Below, in pieces: positions 11,362-20,607 of a stretch of 64,000 nt of DNA; positions within the stretch are counted from its first letter, which is position 1, and each line of letters begins with the position of its first letter. The position numbers and the translations under genes were made by a program. The stretch is from Phycisphaerae bacterium (GTDB lineage Bacteria; Chloroflexota; Anaerolineae; 4572-78; J111): the NCBI GenBank assembly GCA_028285035.1, contig JANQQF010000182.1, positions 30,010 through 94,009 on the forward strand, written 5' to 3'. The notes below the pieces were generated by a model. The model had not been told where the DNA came from. It ran no database searches and saw only the letters and a program-made list of their open reading frames with translations.

Positions 11362-11367
11362 TAAAAT
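11362..11367 (+). promoter_or_regulatory. Extended -10 element at the start of the AlbA_2-domain gene
   Basis: TTGTGGTAAAAT ends at 11367. The -10-like TAAAAT overlaps the first possible ATG (11366), so transcripts would start at or just after the ATG at 11375 and be leaderless. Confidence 0.4.
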
Positions 11368-11374
11368 GCGAATT

Positions 11375-12739
11375 ATGTTGAAAGAGCTTATTAAACGCGG
11401 CGCGGGACAAACGATTGCTTTTATGCCAAATCCAGAATCTGAGCTTCTAGCGGAGACAATGGTTGCTTTTGCAAATACAGATGGTGGCACGGTATTTATT
11501 GGTCTGGATGATAAAGGCAAGGTTGTAGATTATCTCGCCAGCGATATGGCGGAGACCAGTTTAGTCAAAGCCCTAGTGATGTGTCGTCCCCCAGTTGTCA
11601 CCAGTTGGGAACAACATGAAATGCCGGGTGGCGTAGTTGTGGCCTTGAAAGTGGCTCGCAGCCCTGAGTTGCATGCTCTGGCTGATGGTCGGGTTTTGGT
11701 CCGAACAGGTAAAGAAAATCGGCCAATGGGTGGCGAGGCCATCCGCCATTTAGCTGCAACAAAATCTAGTGCTGATTTTGAAAGCGAGGCTGTAGCTGGG
11801 GCAACCTTAGTTGACCTTGACAAAGATATTCTTGATGAGTATATGAAGCGTCGCAGCGAGCGTGGCGTAGCTCTCTCCCCAGGTACACTCCAAGATCATC
11901 TTGTAGAAATTGGAGCAATGCTTGAAGATGGCACCCCTACGGTAGCAGGAATGCTGCTCTTCGGGAAAACGCCTCAAACCTTTCTTCCACAAAGTGGTCT
12001 CATTTTTGTAAAATTTCCTGGGAATGATGCGCGTGGCCGGGATGGTTTGGCCGGTTATGGCCGTCGGGTCGAAATCCAAGGCCCTATTGCCCGGGTGATT
12101 GAACGCGCTTGGAATGTTGTTAATGAGGAGATGCGGGTTGAGGCAGTAGTCACTGGCCTAAAACGCCAAGAGATGCCGGAGTACCCTAGCTTTGCAGTAC
12201 GGGAAGCTCTAGTTAATGCAGTCTGCCATCGCGATTATCGCCTGAGTGGTCGCAAGGTCGAAATTCGGCAGTATGATAATCGCTTGGAGGTTATCAGCCC
12301 CGGAGGCCTACCTGGCTACATCACTCTCGACAATATCGTGGAAGAGCATTTCTCCCGAAATCCCCGGGTTGTCGCTGGCTTGTTTCAATGGGGGTATATC
12401 GAAGAGTTAGGATTGGGTATCGACCGAATGATTGAAGAGATGCTAGAGCACGGTCATCCGGCACCAGACTTTGAAGCCAAACCCTACTCCTTTACAGTGC
12501 GTCTGCATAATACCTTGGAACGCAAACCTGCTGTACGCTGGTCAACCAATATGAATGAGCGACAGATGCGGGCGATGAATTATGTAGAGCAACAAGGCCG
12601 CATTACAAACCGTGAATATCGCCAGATTTGCGCTGATGTTAATCCCGAAACTCTTCGATTGGATTTAGTTGACCTCGTTGAAAAGGGATTGTTGTTAAAA
12701 ATTGGTGACAAAAAAGGCACCTACTATATCTTAAAATGA
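11375..12739 (+). CDS. AlbA_2/Schlafen-like ATP-binding protein (RecG-like C-terminal domain)
   Basis: About 454 residues. The N-terminal ~120 residues match the AlbA_2 (divergent AAA_4/Schlafen-type) domain: ESELLAETMVAFANTDGGTVFIGLDDKG, then the VLVRTGKENRPM strand pair. The middle and C-terminal part carry the GHKL-like ATPase fold found in these proteins (VREALVNAVCHRDYR and the RNPRVVAGLFQWGYIEELGLGIDRM segment, ~285-345), and the last ~60 residues look like a winged helix (NREYRQICADVNPETLRLDLVDLVEKGLL). Proteins of this type are usually annotated as putative transcriptional regulators; some relatives take part in nucleic-acid defence. No ribosome site precedes the ATG at 11375 or 11366, and the promoter overlap suggests a leaderless message. 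The next gene begins one base after the stop. Confidence 0.75.
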   Translation: MLKELIKRGAGQTIAFMPNPESELLAETMVAFANTDGGTVFIGLDDKGKVVDYLASDMAETSLVKALVMCRPPVVTSWEQHEMPGGVVVALKVARSPELHALADGRVLVRTGKENRPMGGEAIRHLAATKSSADFESEAVAGATLVDLDKDILDEYMKRRSERGVALSPGTLQDHLVEIGAMLEDGTPTVAGMLLFGKTPQTFLPQSGLIFVKFPGNDARGRDGLAGYGRRVEIQGPIARVIERAWNVVNEEMRVEAVVTGLKRQEMPEYPSFAVREALVNAVCHRDYRLSGRKVEIRQYDNRLEVISPGGLPGYITLDNIVEEHFSRNPRVVAGLFQWGYIEELGLGIDRMIEEMLEHGHPAPDFEAKPYSFTVRLHNTLERKPAVRWSTNMNERQMRAMNYVEQQGRITNREYRQICADVNPETLRLDLVDLVEKGLLLKIGDKKGTYYILK

Positions 12740-12740
12740 G

Positions 12741-13592
12741 ATGCCTCCAATTATCCTCTCTACCGGCTCACTCTACAATCTTGATATCGGTACGATTATG
12801 GCAACAGCTGCCGATGTCGGTTTTGCAGGCATCGAGCTGGTTATAGATTGGCGTTGGGAAACCCATCGGCTGCAACATCTTGAACGCCTCATTGAACGTC
12901 ATGATCTCCCGATCCTAGCTATTCATAGCCCCTTTATTAATGTAGCAATTCAAGGTTGGCCCCAAGACCCAATCAAACGCATCAAGCAAAGTGTATCCTT
13001 AGCTGAAGATTTGGGGGCACGCACAGTCGTAGTTCACCCACCGGAAAGATGGATTCGTTTCCAAGCAATGGTTGTGGCCCCTCAGTGGGATCAAAAAATT
13101 TCCCTCCCACTACCATTTGGTCGATTAGGCTCGCATGGACAATGGCTACGCGAATACCTGCCCGATTATCAAAAAAAGATATCGGCGAAAGTTGCTGTAG
13201 AAAATATGCCTTGTCGCCCATTCGGCCCCATTAAGCTAGAACCTCACCACTTTTACACCCCAACACATCTAAGCCAATTTCAGTACCTTACACTCGACAC
13301 TACTCATGTCGGAACCCGCAGCGCTAACCTCCTCAAATTTTATAACCAACTCAAATCCAAAATTATTCATATTCACCTCTCAAACTACAATGGTCGTGAG
13401 CATCGGTTGCTTGATGATGGTTATTTACCACTGCACCAACTCTTAAACCAACTACAGCAAGACCAATTTGTTGGGATGATTTCGCTAGAGCTTAATACAA
13501 TTGATCTGCAAAGCGACGATCTGGCAAAACTCGCCCACAATCTGCGTCAGAACTTGGAATTTTGTCAGCAAGGCTTAAATTCGTCTCAATGA
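12741..13592 (+). CDS. Sugar phosphate isomerase/epimerase-like TIM-barrel protein
   Basis: A 283-residue protein of the AP-endonuclease-2/xylose-isomerase-like barrel superfamily. Visible landmarks are the first strand and helix (GFAGIELVIDW), LPILAIHSPF, the TVVVHPPERW strand, VAVENMP, LTLDTTHVGT and IIHIHLSNY, with His, Glu and Asp residues at strand ends that normally bind divalent metal. Members isomerise sugars or cleave abasic DNA; the sequence does not decide which. It begins one base after the stop of the AlbA_2 protein and overlaps the next gene by four bases, so these three genes are likely translated from one message. Confidence 0.75.
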   Translation: MPPIILSTGSLYNLDIGTIMATAADVGFAGIELVIDWRWETHRLQHLERLIERHDLPILAIHSPFINVAIQGWPQDPIKRIKQSVSLAEDLGARTVVVHPPERWIRFQAMVVAPQWDQKISLPLPFGRLGSHGQWLREYLPDYQKKISAKVAVENMPCRPFGPIKLEPHHFYTPTHLSQFQYLTLDTTHVGTRSANLLKFYNQLKSKIIHIHLSNYNGREHRLLDDGYLPLHQLLNQLQQDQFVGMISLELNTIDLQSDDLAKLAHNLRQNLEFCQQGLNSSQ

Positions 13593-15238
13593 AACTTAAA
13601 TTAACCTCTCCCTGGCTCATATTCTCAGCATTTGTCTGTTTCTCGCTAGGCTTAACATTTCCCTTAATCCTCTCTCCTTTCACACACATTCCCCAAGGCA
13701 GTGAGCCAGTTGGTACCGTTCCACTCTTTAATTTATGGACTTTGCAGTGGAACATCGATCAAATGTTGGCAGGGTATCCGAACTACTGGAATGCTCCCAT
13801 ATTTGCCCCGCTCCAAGGCACCTTTGCCTTTTCAGAAACGCAGCCATTGAGCGCTCTGTTAGCAACCCCAGTTTGGCTCGGATTCCAATCGCCCGCCCTG
13901 GCTTACAATTTCGTAATCTGGGCATTCCTAAGCCTGAATGGCTGGTTTGCTTATTGGCTTATGCGAGGATGGGGGGTATCAACTTTTGCTGCATTTGGGA
14001 CAGGTTTGTTAATGCAAGCATTGCCCTTTGTTGCTCAAGAGATGGGGGTATTACAACTCATTGCTCTATTCGGGATATTATGGTCCCTCCGTTTTCTACA
14101 ACAGTGGTCAACTTGTCCAACAAATCGTAATCGAGCAATGATAGGGGTTGCCTTAGGTACACCTATCACTTTTTTTACCTGTGGGTACTATGGATTATTT
14201 AGCCTTTTCTTTCTACCACTTGCCTTACTAACACAAACACAAAAGCGACGAATCGCCCCTCAATTCTTTGTGCATTTGTTAGTAATTAGCCTACTAACGA
14301 TCCTGCTAACTGGTCCATTTTTATGGTCACAACAGCAACAGCTCGCTAACTTTGGCTTCAATCGATCGCCACAAACCATTGAAAATAACTCAGCCAAACC
14401 AATTTTTTATACCTACACTCTTGACTACAATCTGATATATGGTCAACTTTTTGGACGAGAGCCACAGCCGGGCCAACGTCTATTCCCAGGTTTAGGGCTG
14501 CTATTCTTAGCTGGGTTAGGCTTATTTGGTATTCGTGGATATCGGGCAAAAATCTATCTCATATTGGCCATAAGCCTCGCCCTTCTATTATCGTTTGGAC
14601 TTCGATTTGAAATCGGTGAAATACAACCCTATCAATGGACTCGAGATTATGTCCCTGGATTTGCCCAATTGCGCAGTCCGTTCCGTTTTGCAGTCTTCGC
14701 CCAACTGCATCTAGTCCTGTTAGCTGGATTTGGGCTGCACAATCTCAATCAGTGGCCAGGCGTTCGACATAGCCCTATGTTTTTGTTCCTTCTAGGGTTT
14801 GGGATTATTGAGGCCTTAGCGCTGCCGCTTCCCCTACATCCTGTGGCACAAACACGAGTCCCACAAGCTTGGCAAGTATGGTTGAATGAAGAGAGTCCCG
14901 AGGCTCGCATCGTAATGTTGCCATTTGCACCAGAAAGTGGCGTTGCTCATTTTGAGCAAACCACACGTTGGATGCTCACCAACCATCACCTGACCGGGGC
15001 AATGGTCAACGGTTACTCTGGCTTTTTCCCACCGGATCATCGTCAACTAAGAGCACAGATGCTCGCTTTTCCGAGCAAAGAAAGCATCGAATTTCTCCGA
15101 CGAAAAGCCATCAATTTTGTTGTTATTGATGAAACAGCACTCTCTGCACCCTCTTCCCTCGACGTTAACATTTTTCTGAGGCAGGTTTATGAAGACAAGC
15201 AAAATCAAATCAGCGTGTATCAAGTTGATTCTAAATAG
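13589..15238 (+). CDS. Polytopic membrane protein, GT-C glycosyltransferase-like
   Basis: About 549 residues with roughly ten to eleven hydrophobic segments over the first ~420 residues and a soluble C-terminal part of ~120 residues. The first extramembrane loop (~30-75, with WTLQWNIDQMLAGYPNYWNAPIF) and the later RDYVPGFAQLRSPFRF stretch are reminiscent of GT-C or YfhO-type membrane glycosyltransferases, but no diagnostic acidic motif is certain. The ATG at 13589 overlaps the upstream stop as ATGA; a longer TTG start (13562) is unlikely. It probably works at the cell surface; donor and acceptor unknown. Confidence 0.55.
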   Translation: MKLKLTSPWLIFSAFVCFSLGLTFPLILSPFTHIPQGSEPVGTVPLFNLWTLQWNIDQMLAGYPNYWNAPIFAPLQGTFAFSETQPLSALLATPVWLGFQSPALAYNFVIWAFLSLNGWFAYWLMRGWGVSTFAAFGTGLLMQALPFVAQEMGVLQLIALFGILWSLRFLQQWSTCPTNRNRAMIGVALGTPITFFTCGYYGLFSLFFLPLALLTQTQKRRIAPQFFVHLLVISLLTILLTGPFLWSQQQQLANFGFNRSPQTIENNSAKPIFYTYTLDYNLIYGQLFGREPQPGQRLFPGLGLLFLAGLGLFGIRGYRAKIYLILAISLALLLSFGLRFEIGEIQPYQWTRDYVPGFAQLRSPFRFAVFAQLHLVLLAGFGLHNLNQWPGVRHSPMFLFLLGFGIIEALALPLPLHPVAQTRVPQAWQVWLNEESPEARIVMLPFAPESGVAHFEQTTRWMLTNHHLTGAMVNGYSGFFPPDHRQLRAQMLAFPSKESIEFLRRKAINFVVIDETALSAPSSLDVNIFLRQVYEDKQNQISVYQVDSK

Positions 15239-15289
15239 TCACAAACTTTATGTTAACACATAAATTATTCATTTTTTAAGATTTTGTGG

Positions 15290-15295
15290 TAAAAT
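15290..15295 (+). promoter_or_regulatory. Extended -10 promoter of the cNMP-binding protein gene
   Basis: TTTTGTGGTAAAAT, the same extended -10 block as before the AlbA_2 gene, 69 bases before the ATG. The -35 is weak. Confidence 0.45.
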
Positions 15296-15363
15296 AAATA
15301 AGGAAAACTTTAGTTCTAACAGTAATCTACCAACGACTAGTCAGGACATAAGAAGGTAGAATT

Positions 15364-17067
15364 ATGTCAGATATAGAAGACAAACAAGAGTTAATCAACC
15401 TTATCCAAACCTCACCTTATCTGGATGATTTTCGGGAGGCATTTCCTAATCCCGAACAAGACATTCCTCAATTTGCCAGTCGTGCCCAGATATCATATTA
15501 CGATTTATCTGGGTATCAATTGATGCGTCAGGGTGAAATTGGGCGTGAGTTCTTTTTGATCATGAGTGGCCAAACGCGGGCTGTCGATATGACAGATTCC
15601 GAAAACCCATCATTGGTTGCTTATATGACAAGAGGGCATTTCACAGGATTAGGCGCAATGATGGGGGATAATCGTACTCGAAGCGCCACAGTTGAGGTCG
15701 TGACAAAAGCCAAAGTTGCCATGTTCAACGAGTCTGATTGGCATTGGTTAATGAACAAAAACTCCATTTTTCGTGATGTTTTTACTAACTTGCAGAACAA
15801 TCGATTTATGCAAGCCAAAATGGATTTTCCTGGCCGTCAGCCTGATGAGGTAGTCATTGTAGCAACAAAACGCCATTTTGTCGCTTTCATCGCGACCCTA
15901 CCCCTACCACTAACGCTACTGATTGCCCCCATCATTTTTTTCCTGATTGCAGAGATATTTCAAATTCAATTTTTAGATGTTATTACCTATTGGTTAGCCC
16001 TGCTTGCCACCCTACCATTTGTCATTGTGGCCGCGCTTCTAACCGCCTACAACTACTTTGATTGGCGTAACGATGATTTGATTGTGACCACCAAACGGGT
16101 GGTGCATATTGAACGGATTCTATTTTATGGGGAACAACGACGAGATGCCCCGCTGGCCCGTATTCAGGACGTCACAACTGATTCTGATATCTTTGATCTT
16201 TTGTTTGATGCTGATAATTTAAAGATCACAACGGCTGGAGTCGGTAGTATCGAAATTCACCATATTATGAAGGCAGATGAGGTGCGACAGGCCATTATTG
16301 AGCAGGCAGACCAAGCCAAAGCCAGAGTAACTGAAGCGGATGTGAGTGCACTTCAACACCGCATCGCCCGTCAACTTGATTGGGAAGATAAATTGCCCAA
16401 CAATGTATTGCCGCCCGCTGAAGAAGAATGGAACGACCAAGTTGAACAACCCCGAACTCGTCATTATGGGCGAATAATTGATTATTTTATCCCTCGGGTC
16501 AAAGAGGTCGATGATGTTGATGGGAGCACAGTGATTACTTGGCGTAAACATCGTTATATTCTATTTGTGAATATTATTCTTCCTACCGTGCTGCTCATCG
16601 GTGCGATCTATCTTTCCTTCTTTGTCGGACCAATCTTCCCCTTGCAAGTTATTCTAGGCATCGCAATTTTGGCGAGCTTCGGTTGGTACATATGGGCGTA
16701 TGATGATTGGCATAAAGACCTATATCAAGTAACTGACTCACAAATCATTGATATCGATAGTTCCGCGTTTCGTCTGCGACGTACCCGCCGAGATGGTAGC
16801 TTTGATAGCATCCAAAACGTCTACACTGAAGTCCCCAATCTCTTTTACAAATTGCTCAACATGGGGCATGTGATTATTGAAACGGCTGGGTCGGAAGAAA
16901 CATTCACCTTCCGTAATGTATTTAATCCAACCTCAGTGAATAAAGAAATTTTCAATCGTTGGTCGCTCTATCAACAGCGTCAGCGTGAACAATCACGCGA
17001 GTCGACCACTAAACAGGTGCTTGAGGTGTTAAAAGAGTACCACAATTTATCACAGAAGTTACAGTAA
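15364..17067 (+). CDS. Cyclic-nucleotide-binding domain fused to two membrane-associated PH-like domains
   Basis: A 567-residue protein. Residues ~45-155 form a CAP_ED/cNMP-binding beta-barrel (GYQLMRQGEIGREFFLIMSGQ..., then the cassette-like segment GLGAMMGDNRTRSATVEV). Two units follow, each made of a pair of transmembrane helices and a bacterial PH (DUF304-like) domain: hydrophobic stretches at ~175-225 then DDLIVTTKRVVHIERI...ARIQDVTTD, and ~400-450 then DLYQVTDSQIIDID...DSIQNVYTEVPN. The fusion suggests a membrane protein gated or tethered by a cyclic nucleotide or related ligand. No DNA-binding helix-turn-helix follows the sensor. GAAGG precedes the ATG at normal spacing and a strong terminator follows, so it is monocistronic. 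Confidence 0.8.
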   Translation: MSDIEDKQELINLIQTSPYLDDFREAFPNPEQDIPQFASRAQISYYDLSGYQLMRQGEIGREFFLIMSGQTRAVDMTDSENPSLVAYMTRGHFTGLGAMMGDNRTRSATVEVVTKAKVAMFNESDWHWLMNKNSIFRDVFTNLQNNRFMQAKMDFPGRQPDEVVIVATKRHFVAFIATLPLPLTLLIAPIIFFLIAEIFQIQFLDVITYWLALLATLPFVIVAALLTAYNYFDWRNDDLIVTTKRVVHIERILFYGEQRRDAPLARIQDVTTDSDIFDLLFDADNLKITTAGVGSIEIHHIMKADEVRQAIIEQADQAKARVTEADVSALQHRIARQLDWEDKLPNNVLPPAEEEWNDQVEQPRTRHYGRIIDYFIPRVKEVDDVDGSTVITWRKHRYILFVNIILPTVLLIGAIYLSFFVGPIFPLQVILGIAILASFGWYIWAYDDWHKDLYQVTDSQIIDIDSSAFRLRRTRRDGSFDSIQNVYTEVPNLFYKLLNMGHVIIETAGSEETFTFRNVFNPTSVNKEIFNRWSLYQQRQREQSRESTTKQVLEVLKEYHNLSQKLQ

Positions 17068-17100
17068 TCACTATCTCAATCTTTCTGTCTGAATAACAAA

Positions 17101-17133
17101 AGCCGCTCAGTCTGGTTGAGCGGCTTTTTTATT
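17101..17133 (+). terminator. Terminator of the cNMP/PH-domain gene
   Basis: AGCCGCTCA and TGAGCGGCT form a perfect 9-bp stem with a 7-base loop, followed by a T-run. Confidence 0.9.
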
Positions 17134-17153
17134 TTATTTGGAGATGGATATTC

Positions 17154-18176
17154 TCAAGCTGTCGTCGTCTCAGTCATTCCCCGCTTCCACCGCCACCGAA
17201 TTAATCGATACAGGCCATACAATGGTAGCAAGACCACAACCAACAAAGGCAATAAAAAGATCAAGAACCAAATCAACACGTTAGCTAGACCTTGTAAGGC
17301 CGCAACGAGTGATTGCAAGGCTTCACGAGCTACCCCTTGCGGCTCCCAGCCACCAATTTGAACGGGTTGGTAAAGAACATCAGGAGTGAGATTAATCGTA
17401 ATCGTTGATAAAGCGGCTTGATCTGCCAAAAAGCGCAGGCGGCCTTCAATTTGTTCAATCTGCCCACGAATTGTTGTTAATTCGCGATGAACTTCCAAGA
17501 TATCGCCTGTTGTTCCCAAACGTTCACGCTTTTCCAACAGGTCCTGTAAGGCTGCTTCGGTAAACTCCAAATTACTTTTATGGGCCTGTAGATCAGTGAA
17601 TTCCTCGGTGATATCCTGAGTATTTGAACTCTCTCGTTCCACACGCAGAGCTAGATCTCGCAAGGCGGCCAACGTCTCTTCATATCGATTCGCAGCCACC
17701 CGAACCGTAATACTGCCTCGTGGTACATTATTCGACTCATAAATATTCGAGCCTGAAACATAACCTCCCATATCAGTCACCAACGCCGTAATCATCGCCA
17801 CTGCCTCATTGGTGTCTTTGACAACAAGTGACATATCACCTGTATAAATAATCAGTCGGTCTTGTTGTTGTGTTCGACTTCGATCATTGGCAGAAGCCCC
17901 CGTCAATGTATCATCAATCGCAACGTCATTTCCAGTAAAGGTGATATTGGCAATTTCACCAGAGGAATCCATCAAAATTGATTGTTCAAATGAACCATCC
18001 AAAAGTTGCTGATTAGCGACAGCAAGAGGGGCTTCTCCTCCCCGAGATAGACTAGATTGTTGAGACAAACTAACAAAGACTGAGCCAAAAATCATCAAAA
18101 AAACTACAATGACTCCTACCCAAGTGAATGGGTATTGTTTAACATTTGCCATTAATTTATTGATTGTTTGTTTCAT
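17154..18176 (-). CDS. DUF4349 membrane protein
   Basis: About 340 residues. An N-terminal membrane anchor (~17-38), a low-complexity extracytoplasmic stretch, then the DUF4349 core (RLIIYTGDMSLVVKDTNEAVAMI..., with the VSGSNIYE and GSITVRVAANRYEETLAALRDLA motifs), a coiled-coil segment (~190-235), and a C-terminal membrane helix (~298-325) followed by a basic tail. DUF4349 proteins are putative lipoproteins or membrane proteins of unknown role. The ATG at 18176 has GGGAGAAAG just upstream and is preferred to one five codons earlier. The next upstream minus-strand gene is another envelope protein 79 bases away. Confidence 0.8.
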   Translation of the reverse strand: MKQTINKLMANVKQYPFTWVGVIVVFLMIFGSVFVSLSQQSSLSRGGEAPLAVANQQLLDGSFEQSILMDSSGEIANITFTGNDVAIDDTLTGASANDRSRTQQQDRLIIYTGDMSLVVKDTNEAVAMITALVTDMGGYVSGSNIYESNNVPRGSITVRVAANRYEETLAALRDLALRVERESSNTQDITEEFTDLQAHKSNLEFTEAALQDLLEKRERLGTTGDILEVHRELTTIRGQIEQIEGRLRFLADQAALSTITINLTPDVLYQPVQIGGWEPQGVAREALQSLVAALQGLANVLIWFLIFLLPLLVVVLLPLYGLYRLIRWRWKRGMTETTTA

Positions 18177-18269
18177 CGATCTTTCTCCCAATTCTGGTTA
18201 TTTCCATTCCTCTTTCAATAAGTCGTCATTTTCATCAAAATTGTAACAACAAACTTTCTATGATTTACA

Positions 18270-18995
18270 TTACCCTCGTCCAGTAATACGCAGTCCACCG
18301 GCAACGACAATCAAAATGATGCCAATCACGCCACAAAATAGCCCCATCATCAATGTTGAAATGGGCTGGGAAACGGATCGGAAATTTACATACGCGTCAG
18401 GCGTGCCAGCATAGAGATTTTGAGCAATAAAGCGATTGTTACCTTCCCAACTCCCCTCTAATGTTAAGGTCTGGCCAGGCAAATAACCGACCGTACGTCG
18501 TTCAGTCTGAGTTGTACCATCGCTCTCACCTGTACTTTCAATTTGTTCGGCATTGTAGAATGTGGCAGCAGAAGAAATTTGTACATCCAAATTTGTACCA
18601 TCACTCAATTGCATTGTCTCTGAAAGAGGCGCGTCTTGGGTCTTTTCCCATTGAGTTGTACTACTTTCAGGTGTCCCAGTTGTTGGGGTAGCAGTAGTTG
18701 TGCGAGTTTCCACATAAAAAAGAGCTAAACCGTGTGTTTCTTCAACAGTCATTTGGGGCAGTTGCGCCGCAAGCAGCATTACTGTTCCCGCAGAGGTACC
18801 TTGTAATTCAGCAGGGCTTGGTTGAGGCAGGGTCGCAACCTGCGTTGCTTGGTATAAGCTAAAGGGAACACCAATAAAAACCATTCCACAGCCACCGATA
18901 GCGCCCATTATGCCAAATATAAAAAGAAATATAGATAAGCCAGTCTGACGGCGACGACGGCGAACTCCTAATAAACGACCCAATAAAAGCATCAT
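18270..18995 (-). CDS. GIDE-like membrane protein, function unknown
   Basis: A 241-residue protein with an Arg-rich cytoplasmic start (GVRRRRRQ), a transmembrane helix (~20-48), a soluble middle domain and a C-terminal helix (~212-236). The middle carries the phrase LPQPSPAEL followed by a small-beta region and LALFYVETRT, resembling the GIDE domain, a beta-rich membrane-associated module without a RING finger here. The insert around 98-115 is Thr/Ser/Pro-rich. Weak similarity, so the family name is tentative. It probably shares a transcript with the DUF4349 gene downstream. Confidence 0.5.
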   Translation of the reverse strand: MMLLLGRLLGVRRRRRQTGLSIFLFIFGIMGAIGGCGMVFIGVPFSLYQATQVATLPQPSPAELQGTSAGTVMLLAAQLPQMTVEETHGLALFYVETRTTTATPTTGTPESSTTQWEKTQDAPLSETMQLSDGTNLDVQISSAATFYNAEQIESTGESDGTTQTERRTVGYLPGQTLTLEGSWEGNNRFIAQNLYAGTPDAYVNFRSVSQPISTLMMGLFCGVIGIILIVVAGGLRITGRG

Positions 18996-19110
18996 AATCC
19001 CTCATCTGATTTATGAAATTTTTGTCATATGTAGACTTGTAAAGCTGAAGATTTTTCAATCTTTAGTTCTAAATAGACAGGACGAATTGATTTTGAGCTT
19101 GGTTCCAAAT

Positions 19111-19141
19111 AAAAACGCCCACATCAAGCGATGCGGGCGTT
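19111..19141 (-). terminator. Terminator of the metallophosphoesterase gene
   Basis: Read on the minus strand, ACGCCCGCAT pairs with ATGTGGGCGT (one G-T pair) and is followed by a run of Ts, just downstream of the stop at 19168. Confidence 0.85.
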
Positions 19142-19167
19142 TGAGAATAGACTAATCAGAAAAGAAT

Positions 19168-19908
19168 TTACCAGCCAAAGGCCAGCCGATTCCAGAGGCG
19201 AGCAGGAAAATTATGCGCTTTCATTTTTAGCTGGGTTTCACTAACAGGGTAGGTGATCCGACGGTGCTCAAAACTATTCGTCTCGGTATCCAAAATTCCA
19301 TAGGCGGCCCTGGCATCACCATCGCGCGGCTGTCCAACGCTACCAGGATTGATAATTAGACGGGGATCAGCCAATGTAAATGGATCACTGTTAAAATCAG
19401 GCTCAATCATCTCACACATTTCCCCTGAGGAGGGTGCCTCTTGAAATATTACGGGACTGTGAGTATGTCCAACAAAACAGTAGGGGGTATCAAACTGCTT
19501 AAAGTTTGGTTGGGCAACGGCTGGATAAAGAATATACTCCCATATTGGGTGGCGAGGGCTACCGTGAACCAATGTGTAAATATCTTCTTCAATAAGAGCG
19601 ATGGGCAAGCCCTCAAGGTATTCCCGAACCCCATCCGTCAGCTGTTCACGGGTCCACAAACTGGCAAAGCGAGCATCGGGATTAAAGTCATCAACATCTA
19701 ACTTTCCTAAAACGGCCCAGTCGTGATTACCCGCAATGCAAAGATGATCAAGCGTGAGGAGCAATTCCACACACTCATTAGGGTCTGGGCCATAACCAAC
19801 CATATCACCCAAACACCAAACTTTATCATAGTCTCCTTTTGCATCTTCTAGCACCGTCTCAAAGGCGGCTAGATTTGCGTGAATATCGGAGATTAAAAGA
19901 TAGCGCAT
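19168..19908 (-). CDS. Metallophosphoesterase (YfcE/MJ0936-like)
   Basis: A 246-residue calcineurin-like phosphoesterase. The metal-binding motifs are complete: SDIHANLAAFE at the N-terminus (D-x-H), GDMVGYGPDPNE (GD), AGNHDWAV (GNHD), the VHGSPRH histidines and FVGHTHSP (GHTH). PGSVGQPRDGD near the C-terminus is typical of the YfcE-like subfamily, which hydrolyses phosphodiesters such as cyclic nucleotides in vitro. The ATG at 19908 is preferred because the family begins MRYLLISDIH and GAGGT precedes it; the frame itself runs 25 codons further upstream. The physiological substrate is unknown. Confidence 0.88.
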   Translation of the reverse strand: MRYLLISDIHANLAAFETVLEDAKGDYDKVWCLGDMVGYGPDPNECVELLLTLDHLCIAGNHDWAVLGKLDVDDFNPDARFASLWTREQLTDGVREYLEGLPIALIEEDIYTLVHGSPRHPIWEYILYPAVAQPNFKQFDTPYCFVGHTHSPVIFQEAPSSGEMCEMIEPDFNSDPFTLADPRLIINPGSVGQPRDGDARAAYGILDTETNSFEHRRITYPVSETQLKMKAHNFPARLWNRLAFGW

Positions 19909-20045
19909 ACAAACCTCAAATTTCAGCTCGTCTGGACAATGAAAAAGCCCTGGATAAGGGCTCCATACTAGATCACAGACCATTGAATGCTGATAGCAAA
20001 TTTAAGATTGATCATACCACAACATCCTCAAATCCGTCAAAGCCT

Positions 20046-20074
20046 TTGTCCCTCTCTTGCAACCGAGGTATAAT
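20046..20074 (+). promoter_or_regulatory. Sigma-70-type promoter of tsaE-tsaB-rimI
   Basis: TTGTCC (20046-20051), a 17-base spacer and a perfect TATAAT (20069-20074), 17 bases before the tsaE ATG at 20092. Confidence 0.7.
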
Positions 20075-20091
20075 GCGCGGTGGAAAGGTAA

Positions 20092-20607
20092 ATGATGTCC
20101 CCATTACTCAAACAAGGCGCATTAGATTTTATTAGCCATAGCGAAGCACAAACCCTCCGTCTGGGGGCGCGTTTAGGTCCCCTATTACAGGCAGGAGACG
20201 TAATTGCGTTGATTGGTGAGCTAGGTACAGGAAAAACACGTTGGGTCCAGGGTATTTGCCAGGGCTTGGGTGTTGATGTGCCAGTCGTATCACCAACATT
20301 TACCCTCGTAAACGAATATGAAGGGCCATTGCCAATCTATCATATCGATTTATATCGTCTCGCCGACCAAGCAGAAATTGGCACGATTGGGATTGACGAT
20401 TACCTGTATGGCCCCGGTGTCTCTTTAGTGGAGTGGGCTAACCGAACAGGAGACGCACTGGCCGACGATTTTCTGACTGTTGAGCTATTTCATCTCGAAG
20501 ATACCAAGCGTCGGATTTCTATCTCTGCCAAGGGTGAACGATCACGCACCTTACTCCAAACTTACAATAAAGTGGCTTTTGCCCAGCCTGCTCATAAGAC
20601 CTCATGA
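20092..20607 (+). CDS. tsaE: tRNA threonylcarbamoyladenosine biosynthesis ATPase TsaE
   Basis: A 171-residue P-loop ATPase that works with TsaB and TsaD to transfer threonylcarbamoyl to A37 of ANN-decoding tRNAs. The Walker A motif GELGTGKTRWVQGI (~42-55), the family's SPTFTLVNEYEG and the IYHIDLYRL segment are clear, as is VEWANR near the end. Another ATG lies one codon downstream. It overlaps tsaB by four bases (ATGA), which implies coupled translation. TsaD is not in this window. Confidence 0.95.
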   Translation: MMSPLLKQGALDFISHSEAQTLRLGARLGPLLQAGDVIALIGELGTGKTRWVQGICQGLGVDVPVVSPTFTLVNEYEGPLPIYHIDLYRLADQAEIGTIGIDDYLYGPGVSLVEWANRTGDALADDFLTVELFHLEDTKRRISISAKGERSRTLLQTYNKVAFAQPAHKTS

